In this document: positions 30,231 to 39,116 of the stretch, piece by piece
Position numbering within the stretch: the first letter of the stretch is position 1
Layout of the letters: every line of letters starts with the position of its first letter
Origin: Paraniabella hibiscisoli
GTDB lineage: Bacteria; Bacteroidota; Bacteroidia; Chitinophagales; Chitinophagaceae
Direction of reading: 5' to 3'
Assembly: GCF_022512515.1 (NCBI RefSeq)
Contig: NZ_JAKWBK010000001.1
Coordinates: 620,001-684,000, forward strand
Length of the DNA stretch: 64,000 bases
Position numbers and translations under genes: made by a program
The notes under the pieces: model-generated
Databases searched by the model: none
Told to the model about the DNA's origin: nothing
Seen by the model: only the letters and a program-made list of their open reading frames with translations

Positions 30231-32954
30231 ATGCGTTTTTTTCTTTACAGGTTCTGCGTTACAATTATATCATTAACAACGGTAAACTATGTTTTTGCGC
30301 AAACAGACACCATTCCCGATGGAAATCTTTCACTCGAAATGCAGGAGTGGCAAAACCCAAGACAGCCCAAAGAATACGTTATTGCCGACCTGAAAGTAAC
30401 AGGGGCCAATTACCTGGACTCTACTATTATACTTTCTGTAGCTGGCTTACAAAAAGGTCAAAGGTTTGTTTACCCGGGCTCTGATGTGTTCTCCCGTGCT
30501 ATACAGAATCTCTGGAGGCAGAAGTTGGTAGCAGATATTAAAATTTATGTAACCAATATTATTGGCGAAAATGTAAGTATCGAAGTTTCTGTTAAAGAAA
30601 TGCCCCGGTTGGGAGATTATAAGTTTGAGGGCGTTAAAAAAACCGAGCAGGAAGAGCTTGTGAAAAAGACCGCTATTGCTAAACAAACTACCATTCTTTC
30701 CGAAAATACCCGACGCAATATTATTGATGTTACCAAAACATTTTATGAAGAGAAGGGCTTCTCTGGTGTGACTGTAGATTTGGTGGAGAAACCCGATCCG
30801 ATATTCAAAAACTCGAACACCCTTACCATCAAGGTAAATAAAGGGAAGAAAGTTAAAATAGATGGCATCAACTTCTTTGGTAATGAAAACGTAAGAAGCG
30901 TTAAGCTTAAAAAACAAATGAAGGGCACTAAGGAGATGACCAAAATGACCTTATTCCCCTCCTCTTATGTAAGCACCTATGGCCCTATTAAACAATATAC
31001 TTTTGGGGAGTACATGAACGACTGGGGATTCTTAACCGGCACAAAATCGCTGGAGGTGTTGGATCCTTATTTCAGATTTAAGTTCTCCTCTTCCAAATTT
31101 AACCAGAAAAAATATACCGAAGACAAAGAAAAAGTATTAAACTACTTTAATGCTAAAGGTTACCGCGATGCCCAGATACTGGCGGATACCCAGGTAGTGC
31201 AGAACAATAAAATGTATGTTGATATTAAAGTGAATGAAGGACGGAAATACTATTTTGGTAATACTGTCTGGAAGGGAAACTCAGTGTACAGTGATACTGT
31301 TTTAAATAACATTTTAAATATCAACAAGGGAGATACTTACGACGGTAGTATTCTGAATAAGGCACTGGGTATAGAGCCCAGCCAGGATGCGCAGGATATT
31401 CAAACGGCCTATCGCGACCGTGGTTACCTTTTTATTAACGTTACCCCTGTAGAAACCAGGATCTACAATGATACCATTGATCATGAGATCAGGGTAGTAG
31501 AAGGTCCGCAGGCACGTATTAAGAACGTAAATATCCGTGGTAACGAGCGCACCAAAGAGCACGTTATACGTCGTGAAATGCGTACTTATCCTGGCGCTTT
31601 ATATAGCCAGAGCGGCTTAATGCGTACCATTCGTGAGTTAAATGCCTTAAACTATTTCGAACAGGAGTCGATCAACCCCCAACCTGTACCTAATCAAAAT
31701 GATGGTACCGTAGATATCAACTGGAGCCTGAAAGAAAAATCATCTGACCAGTTAGAGCTTTCTGCCGGCTGGGGTGGTGGTATCGGTTTAACGGGTACCC
31801 TTGGCGTAACCTTCAACAACTTCTCTATCAGGAATATCTGGAAGAAAGAGGCATGGGACCCATTGCCTGTGGGTGATGGCCAGAAACTGAGCCTTCGTGT
31901 TCAATCTAACGGCCGTGCCTTCCGCTCTTATAACTTTTCGTTTACCGAACCCTGGTTAGGTGGTAAAAAAAGAAATTCACTGATCCTTTCTTACAATAAC
32001 AGTAAGTATTATAACCTGGCTGGTTTTACATCGCGCGGTACATACGAATACGATAAAAATAAATCACTTACCGTAAACGGGTTTTCGGTTGGTTTAGGAA
32101 AGCAATTGAACTGGCCTGATGACTATTTTTACATGACTTCTACAGTAGCTTTAACCCGCTATAATGTAAAAGAGATGGGGTATATTTATCAGTTACCTTT
32201 CAATACAGGAGTATCTAATAACCTCAGTTTAAAATTTGCGCTGCAGCGTAATTCAGTATCGGATCCCATTTTCCCACGTAGCGGTAGTGACCTGATGTTT
32301 AGTGTACAGGCAACGCCTCCCTACTCTTTGTTTGGTTCTAAAGACGATCAATTCAAGTTTGTAGAATACCATAAATGGCGATTTAACTCTACCTGGTATG
32401 TACCATTAGGAAGAGGCAAAGGCGAAAATAAAGACAGGCAGTTTGTATTAAAACTAGCTGCTAAATACGGTTTTATGGGTAAGTATAACCCCAAACTGGA
32501 CTTTTCTCCATTCGAGCGTTTCCAGCTGGGTGATGCGGGCTTAAACAATACGTTCTCGCTGACAGGTTTTGACATCATTGCACACAGAGGGTATCCTATT
32601 TACAATACTTCAGACCCTACTATTAATCCTGACAACTCCAGCCAGGGCAATTTTGCCAACTTTTTCACCATCTTTAATAAGTACCAGGCCGAGCTTCGTT
32701 ACCCGTTGGTAACCAACCCTAGTAGTACTATTTTTGGTCTGGCATTTTTTGAAGCAGCCAATGGTTGGAAAGATTACAAAGACTACAATCCTTTTAAATT
32801 ACGTAGAAGCGTGGGTTTGGGTATGAGGTTTTACCTGCCGATGTTTGGTTTGCTCGGATTTGATTATGGTATTGGCCTTGACAGGTTAACACCGGGTGGT
32901 GGCATTAAAGGGGCCGGTAAGTTTACCTTTATGCTGGGCTTCGAACCAGAATAA
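30231..32954 (+). CDS. bamA: Outer membrane protein assembly factor BamA
   Basis: The Omp85-type core of the BAM complex that inserts beta-barrel proteins. A signal peptide (VTIISLTTVNYVFAQ) is followed by POTRA domains, with typical pieces KVDGIN-like motifs at KKVKIDGINFFGNENVRSVK and RIKNVNIRGNERTKEHVIRR. The barrel begins near SAGWGGGIGLTG. It ends GKFTFMLGFEPE without the usual terminal aromatic. At 907 residues it is the longest intact gene here, notable given how many neighbours carry frame breaks. The 190-nt leader before it holds no gene. Confidence 0.95.
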   Translation: MRFFLYRFCVTIISLTTVNYVFAQTDTIPDGNLSLEMQEWQNPRQPKEYVIADLKVTGANYLDSTIILSVAGLQKGQRFVYPGSDVFSRAIQNLWRQKLVADIKIYVTNIIGENVSIEVSVKEMPRLGDYKFEGVKKTEQEELVKKTAIAKQTTILSENTRRNIIDVTKTFYEEKGFSGVTVDLVEKPDPIFKNSNTLTIKVNKGKKVKIDGINFFGNENVRSVKLKKQMKGTKEMTKMTLFPSSYVSTYGPIKQYTFGEYMNDWGFLTGTKSLEVLDPYFRFKFSSSKFNQKKYTEDKEKVLNYFNAKGYRDAQILADTQVVQNNKMYVDIKVNEGRKYYFGNTVWKGNSVYSDTVLNNILNINKGDTYDGSILNKALGIEPSQDAQDIQTAYRDRGYLFINVTPVETRIYNDTIDHEIRVVEGPQARIKNVNIRGNERTKEHVIRREMRTYPGALYSQSGLMRTIRELNALNYFEQESINPQPVPNQNDGTVDINWSLKEKSSDQLELSAGWGGGIGLTGTLGVTFNNFSIRNIWKKEAWDPLPVGDGQKLSLRVQSNGRAFRSYNFSFTEPWLGGKKRNSLILSYNNSKYYNLAGFTSRGTYEYDKNKSLTVNGFSVGLGKQLNWPDDYFYMTSTVALTRYNVKEMGYIYQLPFNTGVSNNLSLKFALQRNSVSDPIFPRSGSDLMFSVQATPPYSLFGSKDDQFKFVEYHKWRFNSTWYVPLGRGKGENKDRQFVLKLAAKYGFMGKYNPKLDFSPFERFQLGDAGLNNTFSLTGFDIIAHRGYPIYNTSDPTINPDNSSQGNFANFFTIFNKYQAELRYPLVTNPSSTIFGLAFFEAANGWKDYKDYNPFKLRRSVGLGMRFYLPMFGLLGFDYGIGLDRLTPGGGIKGAGKFTFMLGFEPE

Positions 32955-32991
32955 ACCGACAGGCTAATATTCTTTTAAAAGTTTTAACCTT

Positions 32992-33023
32992 TTTGCGCTT
33001 ATTTTGAAGCAACTATACATTTG
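32992..33023 (+). promoter_or_regulatory. Promoter of the OmpH/Skp pair
   Basis: TTTG (32992-32995), a 20-nt spacer, then TACATTTG (33016-33023) fit the Bacteroidota consensus closely. The element lies 90 nt before the first OmpH gene, indicating expression partly independent of bamA. Confidence 0.65.
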
Positions 33024-33113
33024 CTCCTTGCGTCAGACTTCAGATACTAAATCTTACTATTACAAACACGTCTCAACGGTTGATACCGGGCGGATTATTA
33101 AAAAAATAACAAG

Positions 33114-33626
33114 ATGAAAAAAGTTTTTGTTTTGGGGGTTGCTTTATTGTTTGCCTGTGCCGGTGCCTTTGCACAGAAATATGCTATTATCGACACTCGT
33201 TACATATTTGAAAAAATGCCTGACTACAAACGTGTACAACAACAGGTAGATGCCCAGGCTGCTGCGTGGCAAAAAGAGATCGATACGAAACAAACCGAGT
33301 TAGATAAACTATATAGTGATTATGATGCAGAGCAGACAATGATGAGCGAAGATCTAAAGAAGAAAAAGGAAGATGAATTATTTAACAAAGAAAAAACACT
33401 TCGCGATCTGCAAAAGAAACGCTTTGGTTTTGAAGGAGAACTGTTCAAAAAAAGGCAGGAATTAATGGACCCGCTGCAAAAGAAAGTAGCAGAAGCCGTA
33501 AACAGGCTGGCAAAGGCCAATGGTTACGACCTGGTTTTCGACAAAAGTGAGGGCAAATCCATTATCTTTGCCGACCCTAAGTTGGATAAAAGTGATGACA
33601 TCTTAAGGGAACTTAGATTGAAATAA
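33114..33626 (+). CDS. OmpH/Skp family periplasmic chaperone, first copy
   Basis: A holdase for unfolded outer-membrane proteins travelling to BamA. A signal peptide (VFVLGVALLFACAGAFAQ) precedes AIIDTRYIFEKMPDYKRVQQ, then a long Lys/Glu-rich coiled coil of about 80 residues, and a C-terminal NGYDLVFDKSEGKSIIFADP, typical of OmpH. The protein is 170 residues and intact. It is followed by a second, divergent copy, the arrangement expected after bamA in Bacteroidota. Confidence 0.92.
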   Translation: MKKVFVLGVALLFACAGAFAQKYAIIDTRYIFEKMPDYKRVQQQVDAQAAAWQKEIDTKQTELDKLYSDYDAEQTMMSEDLKKKKEDELFNKEKTLRDLQKKRFGFEGELFKKRQELMDPLQKKVAEAVNRLAKANGYDLVFDKSEGKSIIFADPKLDKSDDILRELRLK

Positions 33627-33719
33627 ATTTAAAACTTAAAACAAACTCAACTGTGAACGGAGCAGGCTTTGCTTTTACAACGCATTTGAGTTACCAAAAA
33701 AGAAAAGAAAAAACAAAAA

Positions 33720-34283
33720 ATGAAACAAGTAAAATTTCTTGCGGTTGCGTTAGGTTTGGTATTGGTAAGTGTATTTTCTGCCAATGCTCAAAAAATCGGT
33801 TATGTTAGCGTAGACGCTTTGGTAGCTAATTTGCCCGAAGCACAACAAAAGCAACAGGAGCTTCAAAAATGGCAGCAGGATTCTATTGGTGGCACTTATA
33901 CAAGATTAGCCCAGGAGTTCCAGGAAAAAGATAGCGCTATGAAAAAAGCAACTGGTTCGGTTAAACAGGTTTTAGAAAGAGACCTTGCTCAATTAAACGA
34001 AACACTTGCTAACTGGCAGCAAATTGCGCAGGAAGCTTCCCAGGCTAAACAAGCCCAGCTGTTCAACCCTTTGTATAAAAAAGTGTATGATGCCATTAAT
34101 GCATATGCTAAAGAAAAAGGATATACTTACGTGTTAACACAGGATGCTTTTGTAGTGGCTCCGGATAGCGATAATTTAAGCCTTCCTATTGCTACCAAAT
34201 TAGGCATTAAAGTAAATCCTCAAGGTAATGCGCCAGCTCCGGCAGGTGGTGCGGCTCCGGCATCTACTACACCTAAGAAATAA
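33720..34283 (+). CDS. OmpH/Skp family periplasmic chaperone, second copy
   Basis: Similar in build to the preceding gene but clearly diverged. It has a signal peptide ending SVFSANAQ, IGYVSVDALVANLPEAQQKQ, a coiled coil, and KEKGYTYVLTQDAFVVAP at the C-terminal end of the fold. It is 187 residues and ends in a Pro/Ala-rich tail. The two copies may form hetero-oligomers or serve different clients; this is inference. A strong terminator follows at 34306-34333, separating it from murI. Confidence 0.92.
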   Translation: MKQVKFLAVALGLVLVSVFSANAQKIGYVSVDALVANLPEAQQKQQELQKWQQDSIGGTYTRLAQEFQEKDSAMKKATGSVKQVLERDLAQLNETLANWQQIAQEASQAKQAQLFNPLYKKVYDAINAYAKEKGYTYVLTQDAFVVAPDSDNLSLPIATKLGIKVNPQGNAPAPAGGAAPASTTPKK

Positions 34284-34305
34284 ACAATCACAAATAATAT
34301 TTATG

Positions 34306-34333
34306 AAACCGTCCATATCTGGACGGTTTTTTT
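34306..34333 (+). terminator. Rho-independent terminator after the OmpH pair
   Basis: AAACCGTCCA and TGGACGGTTT form a perfect 10-bp stem around TATC, followed by further T residues. Confidence 0.9.
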
Positions 34334-34357
34334 ATTTTTGATATATAACTACAAGCC

Positions 34358-35180
34358 ATGTCACAAGCAGCCCCTATTGGTGTATTTGATTCAGGGTACG
34401 GCGGTTTAACGGTTTTAAAAGAGCTGGTTAAACGTCTTCCTCAATACGATTATTTATACCTGGGTGATAATGCCCGTGCGCCTTATGGTACCAGGTCTTT
34501 CGATACGGTTTATCACTACACCCTCGACGCCGTGAAATGGTTTTTCGAACAGGGTTGTCATCTGGTAATATTGGCATGCAATACCGCCTCGGCAAAAGCT
34601 TTGCGTACCATACAGCAAAACGATTTGCCCACAATAGCTCCTGAAAAAAGAGTTTTAGGTGTTATAAGACCGACTACGGAAATAATCGGCAGGTACTCGA
34701 AACCAGGGAAGTGGGTATTTTGGCCACCAAAGGCACAGTTGCCTCAGACTCCTATCCTATTGAAATTGCGAAATTTTATCCAGACATTCAGACCTACCAG
34801 GAGGCTTGCCCTATGTGGGTACCTATTATTGAGAATAATGAAATGGAGAATGCCGGTACCCATCATTTTATCAAAAAAACCTACATAATCTTTTTGAAAA
34901 AGGAGACAATATAGACGTGATTTTGCTGGCCTGTACGCATTATCCGCTGATGCTGCAGCAAATAAGAGAATATGTACCGGTACAGGTAAAACTGTTAACG
35001 CAGGGCGAAATTGTTGCCGAAAGCCTGCAGGAGTACTTGCAAAGACATCCCGAAATAGACCAGCAATGCGGCAAAAACAGTCGGCTACAATTTTTCACCA
35101 CTGATGATGCTGCAGATTTTGACGAAAAAGGTTCTGCATTTTTTGGTGGCCCTGTTAAAAGCACACATGTAAGCATGTAA
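34358..35180 (+). CDS. murI: Glutamate racemase (two frame breaks)
   Basis: It interconverts L- and D-glutamate for peptidoglycan. The N-terminus IGVFDSGYGGLTVLKEL carries the catalytic Asp/Ser region. The two catalytic cysteines are in LVILACNTASAKALR and VILLACTHYPLMLQ. Breaks lie near 34693 (one G restores TEIIGQVLETREVGILATKG) and in the A run 34872-34878 (one A restores KKNLHNLFEKGDNIDV). Repaired length is about 275 residues, normal for MurI. It ends the uppS-bamA-skp envelope cluster but follows a terminator, so it likely has its own promoter. Confidence 0.93.
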
Positions 35181-35210
35181 ACCCATTGTAGCTCAACTTT
35201 GCAACATATT

Positions 35211-35801
35211 ATGAATTTCGATCTGATTTTAAACAATATTGCCAGGTATGTTCTTTTAAGCAGTTCAGAAATTGAACAGGTCACATCACTTATCACCTAC
35301 AGGAAACTAGCCAGAAAAGATTTGTTTCTGGAGGAAGGCCAGTCTTGTCAGTATATTGCATTTGTTCATTCGGGAGCCCTGCGGGCCTACCATTTAGACG
35401 CTGCAGGTAAAGAGTCCACCATCATGTTTGCATTGACAGATTGGTGGATAACCGATATGTATTGTTTTTTGAACGGGAAACCTGCTATGGTATTTATAGA
35501 AGCGCTTGAAAACAGTGAAATATTCCTGCTCAGTAAAGAAAACCTCGACCGGTTATTAGACACGCTGCCAAAGTTTGAACGTTTCTTTAGAATTCTGATG
35601 CAGAATGCTTATACGAGAGAACAACTTAGAATAATTGAAACCCTGTCGTTACCTGCCGCTAAAAGGTATGATAACTTCCTGGCCAAGTACCCGCAAATTA
35701 TCAACCAGGTCACACAAAAACAAATAGCCTCTTACCTGGGCATCACTCCGGAGTTCTTAAGCACCATCCGTAAAAATAAAGCCAGGGGAACCATTTCTTA
35801 A
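35211..35801 (+). CDS. Crp/Fnr family transcriptional regulator
   Basis: A 197-residue cyclic-nucleotide-binding-fold regulator. The effector domain contains DLFLEEGQSCQYIAFVHSGALR and a buried IMFALTDWWITDMYCF. The C-terminal helix-turn-helix is VTQKQIASYLGITPEFLSTIRK. ATG 35211 is used instead of the upstream in-frame codon at 35199. The phosphate-binding cassette of true CRP is not evident, so the ligand is unknown, as for most Bacteroidota members. A small DUF4406 gene follows 62 nt later on the same strand and could be a target. Confidence 0.85.
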   Translation: MNFDLILNNIARYVLLSSSEIEQVTSLITYRKLARKDLFLEEGQSCQYIAFVHSGALRAYHLDAAGKESTIMFALTDWWITDMYCFLNGKPAMVFIEALENSEIFLLSKENLDRLLDTLPKFERFFRILMQNAYTREQLRIIETLSLPAAKRYDNFLAKYPQIINQVTQKQIASYLGITPEFLSTIRKNKARGTIS

Positions 35802-35863
35802 AGTATCTTAAGAGCCATTGGCCATACAATTAGTTTCTTTGATGTAATCAAAAAAAGAATACA

Positions 35864-36222
35864 ATGCTCATACTTATTGCCGGCCCGTACAGAAGCGGTA
35901 CCAACGATGATCCCCAGCTGATGCAACAAAATTTACATAACCTGGAGGCTGTTGCCCTTTCGCTGTTCAGAAAAGGGTACACCCCTATTATTGGCGAGTG
36001 GGTAGCTTTGCCCCTGATACGGCTGGCCGGCTCCACTAAGCCCGGGGAGATGATGCGTGGAATGAAATACAATATCCTGTTGCTCATCAATTACTGGAGA
36101 AATGCGATGCAGTTTTTCGCATTGCGGGCGAATCAAAAGGTGCTGACGAAGACGTAAGAATTGCAACGGAAAGAGGATTAAAGGTCTTTTATCAGCTGGA
36201 TGATGTACCTGCACTGCGGTAG
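35864..36222 (+). CDS. DUF4406 / nucleoside 2-deoxyribosyltransferase-like protein (one frame break)
   Basis: A protein of about 119 residues with the fold of nucleoside 2-deoxyribosyltransferases. It begins LILIAGPYRSGTNDDPQLMQ; the conserved small-residue region ends in RIAGESKGADEDVRIATERG, where S/D/E residues would contact nucleotide. The frame breaks at the G run 36044-36047; one added G restores KPGGDDAWNEIQYPVAHQLL. The actual substrate of DUF4406 proteins is not settled. It follows a Crp-type regulator and precedes rpmH. Confidence 0.75.
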
Positions 36223-36286
36223 ATGCTTCACCCCTTATAGGGCCAATTTATGTGAGCACCCGGGACCGGGAAAGGCTGGTTGCCGT

Positions 36287-36320
36287 AAACTTTAAACTTT
36301 TTAAACTTCAAACTTTAAAA
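36287..36320. repeat. Degenerate heptamer repeat (AAACTTT words)
   Basis: AAACTTT occurs three times with one AAACTTC and a 2-nt slip, directly upstream of the rpmH promoter. It resembles the heptamer arrays elsewhere in the window. No inverted arm is seen here. Confidence 0.55.
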
Positions 36321-36327
36321 TTTTCCC

Positions 36328-36335
36328 TACCTTTG
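36328..36335 (+). promoter_or_regulatory. Putative -7 element of rpmH
   Basis: TACCTTTG is an exact TAnnTTTG match 102 nt before rpmH. The upstream -33 region overlaps the heptamer repeat and has no clear TTTG, so confidence is moderate. Confidence 0.5.
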
Positions 36336-36436
36336 CCGTCCTTTCACAAACAGGGGATGTGGTGATCTTCTGTCTGAAAATTAAACCGGCATGTTCTCCC
36401 ATGCTATTAATTAAAAAGTGAAAAAATTAAAATAAA

Positions 36437-36592
36437 ATGAAACGTACTTTCCAACCGCACCGCCGTCGTCGTAAAACTGTTCACGGTTTTCGTAAACGTA
36501 TGCAAACTGCTAATGGCCGTAAGGTTTTAGCAAGCCGCCGTGCTAAAGGGCGTAAAAAGCTTACTGTGTCTGACGAAAGAAGACTGAAGTAA
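36437..36592 (+). CDS. rpmH: 50S ribosomal protein L34
   Basis: A 51-residue basic protein, easily missed for its size. It begins [20 protein letters not shown] and continues [20 protein letters not shown], the universal L34 sequence. The start at ATG 36437 and stop TAA 36590-36592 are unambiguous. In most bacteria rnpA follows directly. Here about 1.45 kb carrying an AraC-type regulator and an SDR gene separates them. Confidence 0.97.
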   Translation: MKRTFQPHRRRRKTVHGFRKRMQTANGRKVLASRRAKGRKKLTVSDERRLK

Positions 36593-36674
36593 TCTTTGAT
36601 AAGCTTTCAAATTATTCGTAGCTCCGTTTTTCGGGGCTATTTTTGTTTTAGAAATAACTTTTCATTTACCAGTT

Positions 36675-37083
36675 ATGGAGCCAAAAAAACCAGCAGCCGG
36701 GGTACCGAAATTGTAACGCAATATTTCGCGTTCATCGACCAACACCTGGCCGACTTATTGGAGGACCGGGTGGATGATATGATGACCATCACCCAGATTG
36801 CACAACATTTGTTTATAGCGCCAGGGCATTTAACTAATACCTAACCAAAGAAACCGGGCATCACCCCTGTTATTACTATGATCTGAAAATAATTGAGGTA
36901 GCCAATAAACTACTACTCCACAGCGATCTATCGGGGTCTGAAATAGCCAGGCGCCTCACTTTCGATCCATCAAATTTTGTCAAATTTTACAAAAGCATTA
37001 CCGGCATTACCCCTGCTATTTTCCGGGAGAAGAAAGCACTGCCGCCTATACTTCCCATTGAGCAGAAAAAATATACCCGCTAG
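36675..37083 (+). CDS. AraC family transcriptional regulator, short form (two frame breaks)
   Basis: After repair this is an AraC DNA-binding domain of about 136 residues with little else. It has a first HTH (TITQIAQHLFIAPGHLTNTL) followed by TKETGHHPCYYYDLKIIEVA, and a second HTH (SGSEIARRLTFDPSNFVKFY, then KSITGITPAIFRE). The start at ATG 36675 needs one added A in the run at 36683-36689; a second break near 36841 needs one added C. It is followed 80 nt later by an SDR gene that it probably regulates. The pair interrupts the rpmH-rnpA order. Confidence 0.8.
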
Positions 37084-37163
37084 CGCCAGATTCTGTGACT
37101 GTCACATGCCCGTTTATAAAACAGGTGGGAATTTTGTGTCCTCTTTTTAATTAAAATAAAAAA

Positions 37164-37921
37164 ATGACAAACAGAATCGCATTAATAACAGGAGGTAGCA
37201 GGGGACTTGGTAAAAACGCCGCCCTGGCATTAGCTCAAAAAACATAGATATCATTCTCACGTACAATAGTCAACAAGCAGAAGCAGAACAGGTTGTAAAA
37301 GAGATTGAAGCATTGGGAAGCAAAGCCGTTACCCTTCAACTAAATGTTGCTGAGACGGAAAGTTTTGACGGTTTTATAGAAAAAGTACAAAATGCCTTAA
37401 CCTTAATTTGGCAAAGAGCAGACCTGGATATTTTGATCAACAACGCTGGCATTGGCATTCACAAACCTTTTACTGAAACCACTGAGGCTGACTTTGATAT
37501 GCTTGTAGACATTCAGTTCAAAGGGCCTTTCTTTCTTACCCAAAAAATGCTCCCGCTTTTAAAAGATGGAGGTAGCATTATCAATATATCCAGCGGCCTG
37601 GCCAGGTTCTCTACTCCCGGCTATTCGGCTTATGCGGCTATGAAGGGTGCCATGGAAACATTAACCCGTTACCAGGCAAAAGAACTGGGTGCGCGGGGTA
37701 TTCGTGTAAACATAGTAGCCCCTGGTGCGATCGAAACAGATTTTGGCGGCGGTGTGGTGAGAGATAACCAACAGCTTAATACATTTATAGCTTCTCAAAC
37801 CGCGTTGGGCCGCGTTGGCCTGCCTGACGACATCGGCGGTCTTATTGCATCGCTTTGTATGCCCGAAATGAGTTGGGTAACCGCACAAAGAATAGAAGCA
37901 TCGGGTGGTATGTTTTTATAA
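37164..37921 (+). CDS. SDR family oxidoreductase (one frame break)
   Basis: A classical short-chain dehydrogenase of about 252 residues. Cofactor motif LITGGSRGLGKNAALAL, NNAGIGIHKPF, the serine in NISSGLARFSTPG, and catalytic YAAMKGAMETL are all present. A C-terminal EASGGMFL is typical of the family. The frame breaks at the A run 37239-37244; one added A restores AQKNIDIILTYNSQQAEAEQ. The substrate is not predictable. The preceding AraC-type gene probably controls it, an arrangement common for redox or detoxification enzymes. Confidence 0.88.
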
Positions 37922-38040
37922 GGCCCACCGGGCAGTAGCGCGTTACGACACGCGCTACTGCTTTACCCCTCCAATTCGATCCGTAGGAATGTTTCAGGTT
38001 GTATATCTTTACAGCCGCAACAAATGCTTATATTTCACGA

Positions 38041-38445
38041 ATGCCTACTCATATTTTTCCAAAATCGCAACGAATCAAAAGCCGGAAAAAGCTCCAACAG
38101 GTTTTTGCTGAAGGAAAAAGTGTGCGCACCAAGGACCTAAGACTGGTTTACCTGGCAGAAAAAAATGAAACAGGCGATGTTAAATGCGGTGTAGGTTTAA
38201 CAACCCGAAATTTTAAACACGCTGTTGATAGAAACCGCATTAAAAGATTACTTAGAGAGGCTTATAGGCTGCAACAACACGATTTGAAAAGCCAGGTAGC
38301 CAATAATCATCCCATAAACCTGTCGTTGTTTTTACTTTATACGGGAAGAGAAATGCCATTGTACCAGCATATTTATGAAAATGTTGGGGTAGTTTTACAA
38401 AAATTACAGAAAGCCTTACATGCGGCAGTTCCTGAAAATACTTAG
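38041..38445 (+). CDS. rnpA: Ribonuclease P protein component
   Basis: The protein cofactor of RNase P, which trims tRNA 5' ends. The RNR signature lies in [20 protein letters not shown], and the N-terminal part has [21 protein letters not shown] 38041 is chosen; the in-frame codon at 37999 would add an unconserved stretch. About 134 residues. It overlaps yidD by 26 nt, indicating translational coupling. It is separated from rpmH by the AraC/SDR pair. Confidence 0.93.
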   Translation: MPTHIFPKSQRIKSRKKLQQVFAEGKSVRTKDLRLVYLAEKNETGDVKCGVGLTTRNFKHAVDRNRIKRLLREAYRLQQHDLKSQVANNHPINLSLFLLYTGREMPLYQHIYENVGVVLQKLQKALHAAVPENT

Positions 38446-38650
38446 CTGGCCATTTATCGGTCTTATTAAAATATACCAGTGGGTTATTTCTCCCTGGTTG
38501 GGACCCAAATGCAGGTATACGCCCACCTGCTCTCATTACTCTTTACAGGCTTTTAAAAAATATGGCCTTTTTAAAGGGGTCTGGTTGTCTGTAAAAAGAA
38601 TTTCCCGTTGTCATCCTTGGGGAGGAAGTGGTTACGACCCTGTTCCGTAA
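38420..38650 (+). CDS. yidD: Membrane protein insertion efficiency factor YidD
   Basis: A 76-residue protein that assists YidC-dependent membrane insertion. The family signature is [20 protein letters not shown] followed by [12 protein letters not shown], and it ends [12 protein letters not shown]. The start overlaps rnpA by 26 nt in another frame, as in many bacteria. yidC itself is not in this window. Confidence 0.95.
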   Translation: MRQFLKILSWPFIGLIKIYQWVISPWLGPKCRYTPTCSHYSLQAFKKYGLFKGVWLSVKRISRCHPWGGSGYDPVP

Positions 38651-38664
38651 AATATTAAAGCTGG

Positions 38665-38736
38665 AAGTTTAAGGTTCAAAGTAATTGCGATCGCGAATTT
38701 TAAACCTTGAACTTTAAATCTTGAACCTTAAATTAT
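38665..38736. repeat. Degenerate heptamer repeat with inverted arm and GCGATCGC centre
   Basis: The left arm words are AAGTTTA and AGGTTCA. The right arm, read on the minus strand, gives AATTTAA, GGTTCAA, GATTTAA, AGTTCAA, GGTTTAA. The palindrome GCGATCGC (38687-38694) sits in the loop. The element fills the gap between yidD and acpS. Confidence 0.7.
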
Positions 38737-38741
38737 AAATA

Positions 38742-39116
38742 ATGGTAACTGGTATCGGGTTAGACGTAATTGAAGTGGAGCGTGTTCAGCAAAAAATAGA
38801 AAAAGAACAGGGCTTTAGAGAATTAGTTTTTGGACCAGAAGAAATTAAATACTGCGAGCCCAAAACACATAAATATGAGCACTATGCTGCGCGCTTTGCC
38901 GCGAAAGAAGCGCTATTTAAAGCTTTGGGAACAGGCTGGACCAGTGGAACGGCTTATAACGAAATTGTTATACTAGGAGACCAGTCAGGTAAGCCGGAAA
39001 TTCACCTGAGAGGCGAAACTGCTCAAACACTCCGGGAGTTGGATCTTTCCAAAATAAAAATATCCATCAGCCATCTTAAAAATATAGCCGCCGCGGTGGT
39101 TATTATTGAATCTTAA
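38742..39116 (+). CDS. acpS: Holo-[acyl-carrier-protein] synthase
   Basis: It transfers 4'-phosphopantetheine from CoA to acyl carrier protein. The metal-binding GIGLDVIEVERVQ is at the N-terminus. The second signature is YEHYAARFAAKEALFKALGT, followed by KISISHLKNIAAAVVI near the end. The protein is 124 residues, of normal length, and intact. It overlaps the convergent ricT gene by 4 nt at the stop codons. Confidence 0.94.
   Translation: MVTGIGLDVIEVERVQQKIEKEQGFRELVFGPEEIKYCEPKTHKYEHYAARFAAKEALFKALGTGWTSGTAYNEIVILGDQSGKPEIHLRGETAQTLRELDLSKIKISISHLKNIAAAVVIIES

Noticed and set aside
38665..38736. Rho-independent terminator after yidD
   Set aside because: The arms are AT-rich and 7-nt periodic, with no T run; they match the word-repeat class better.
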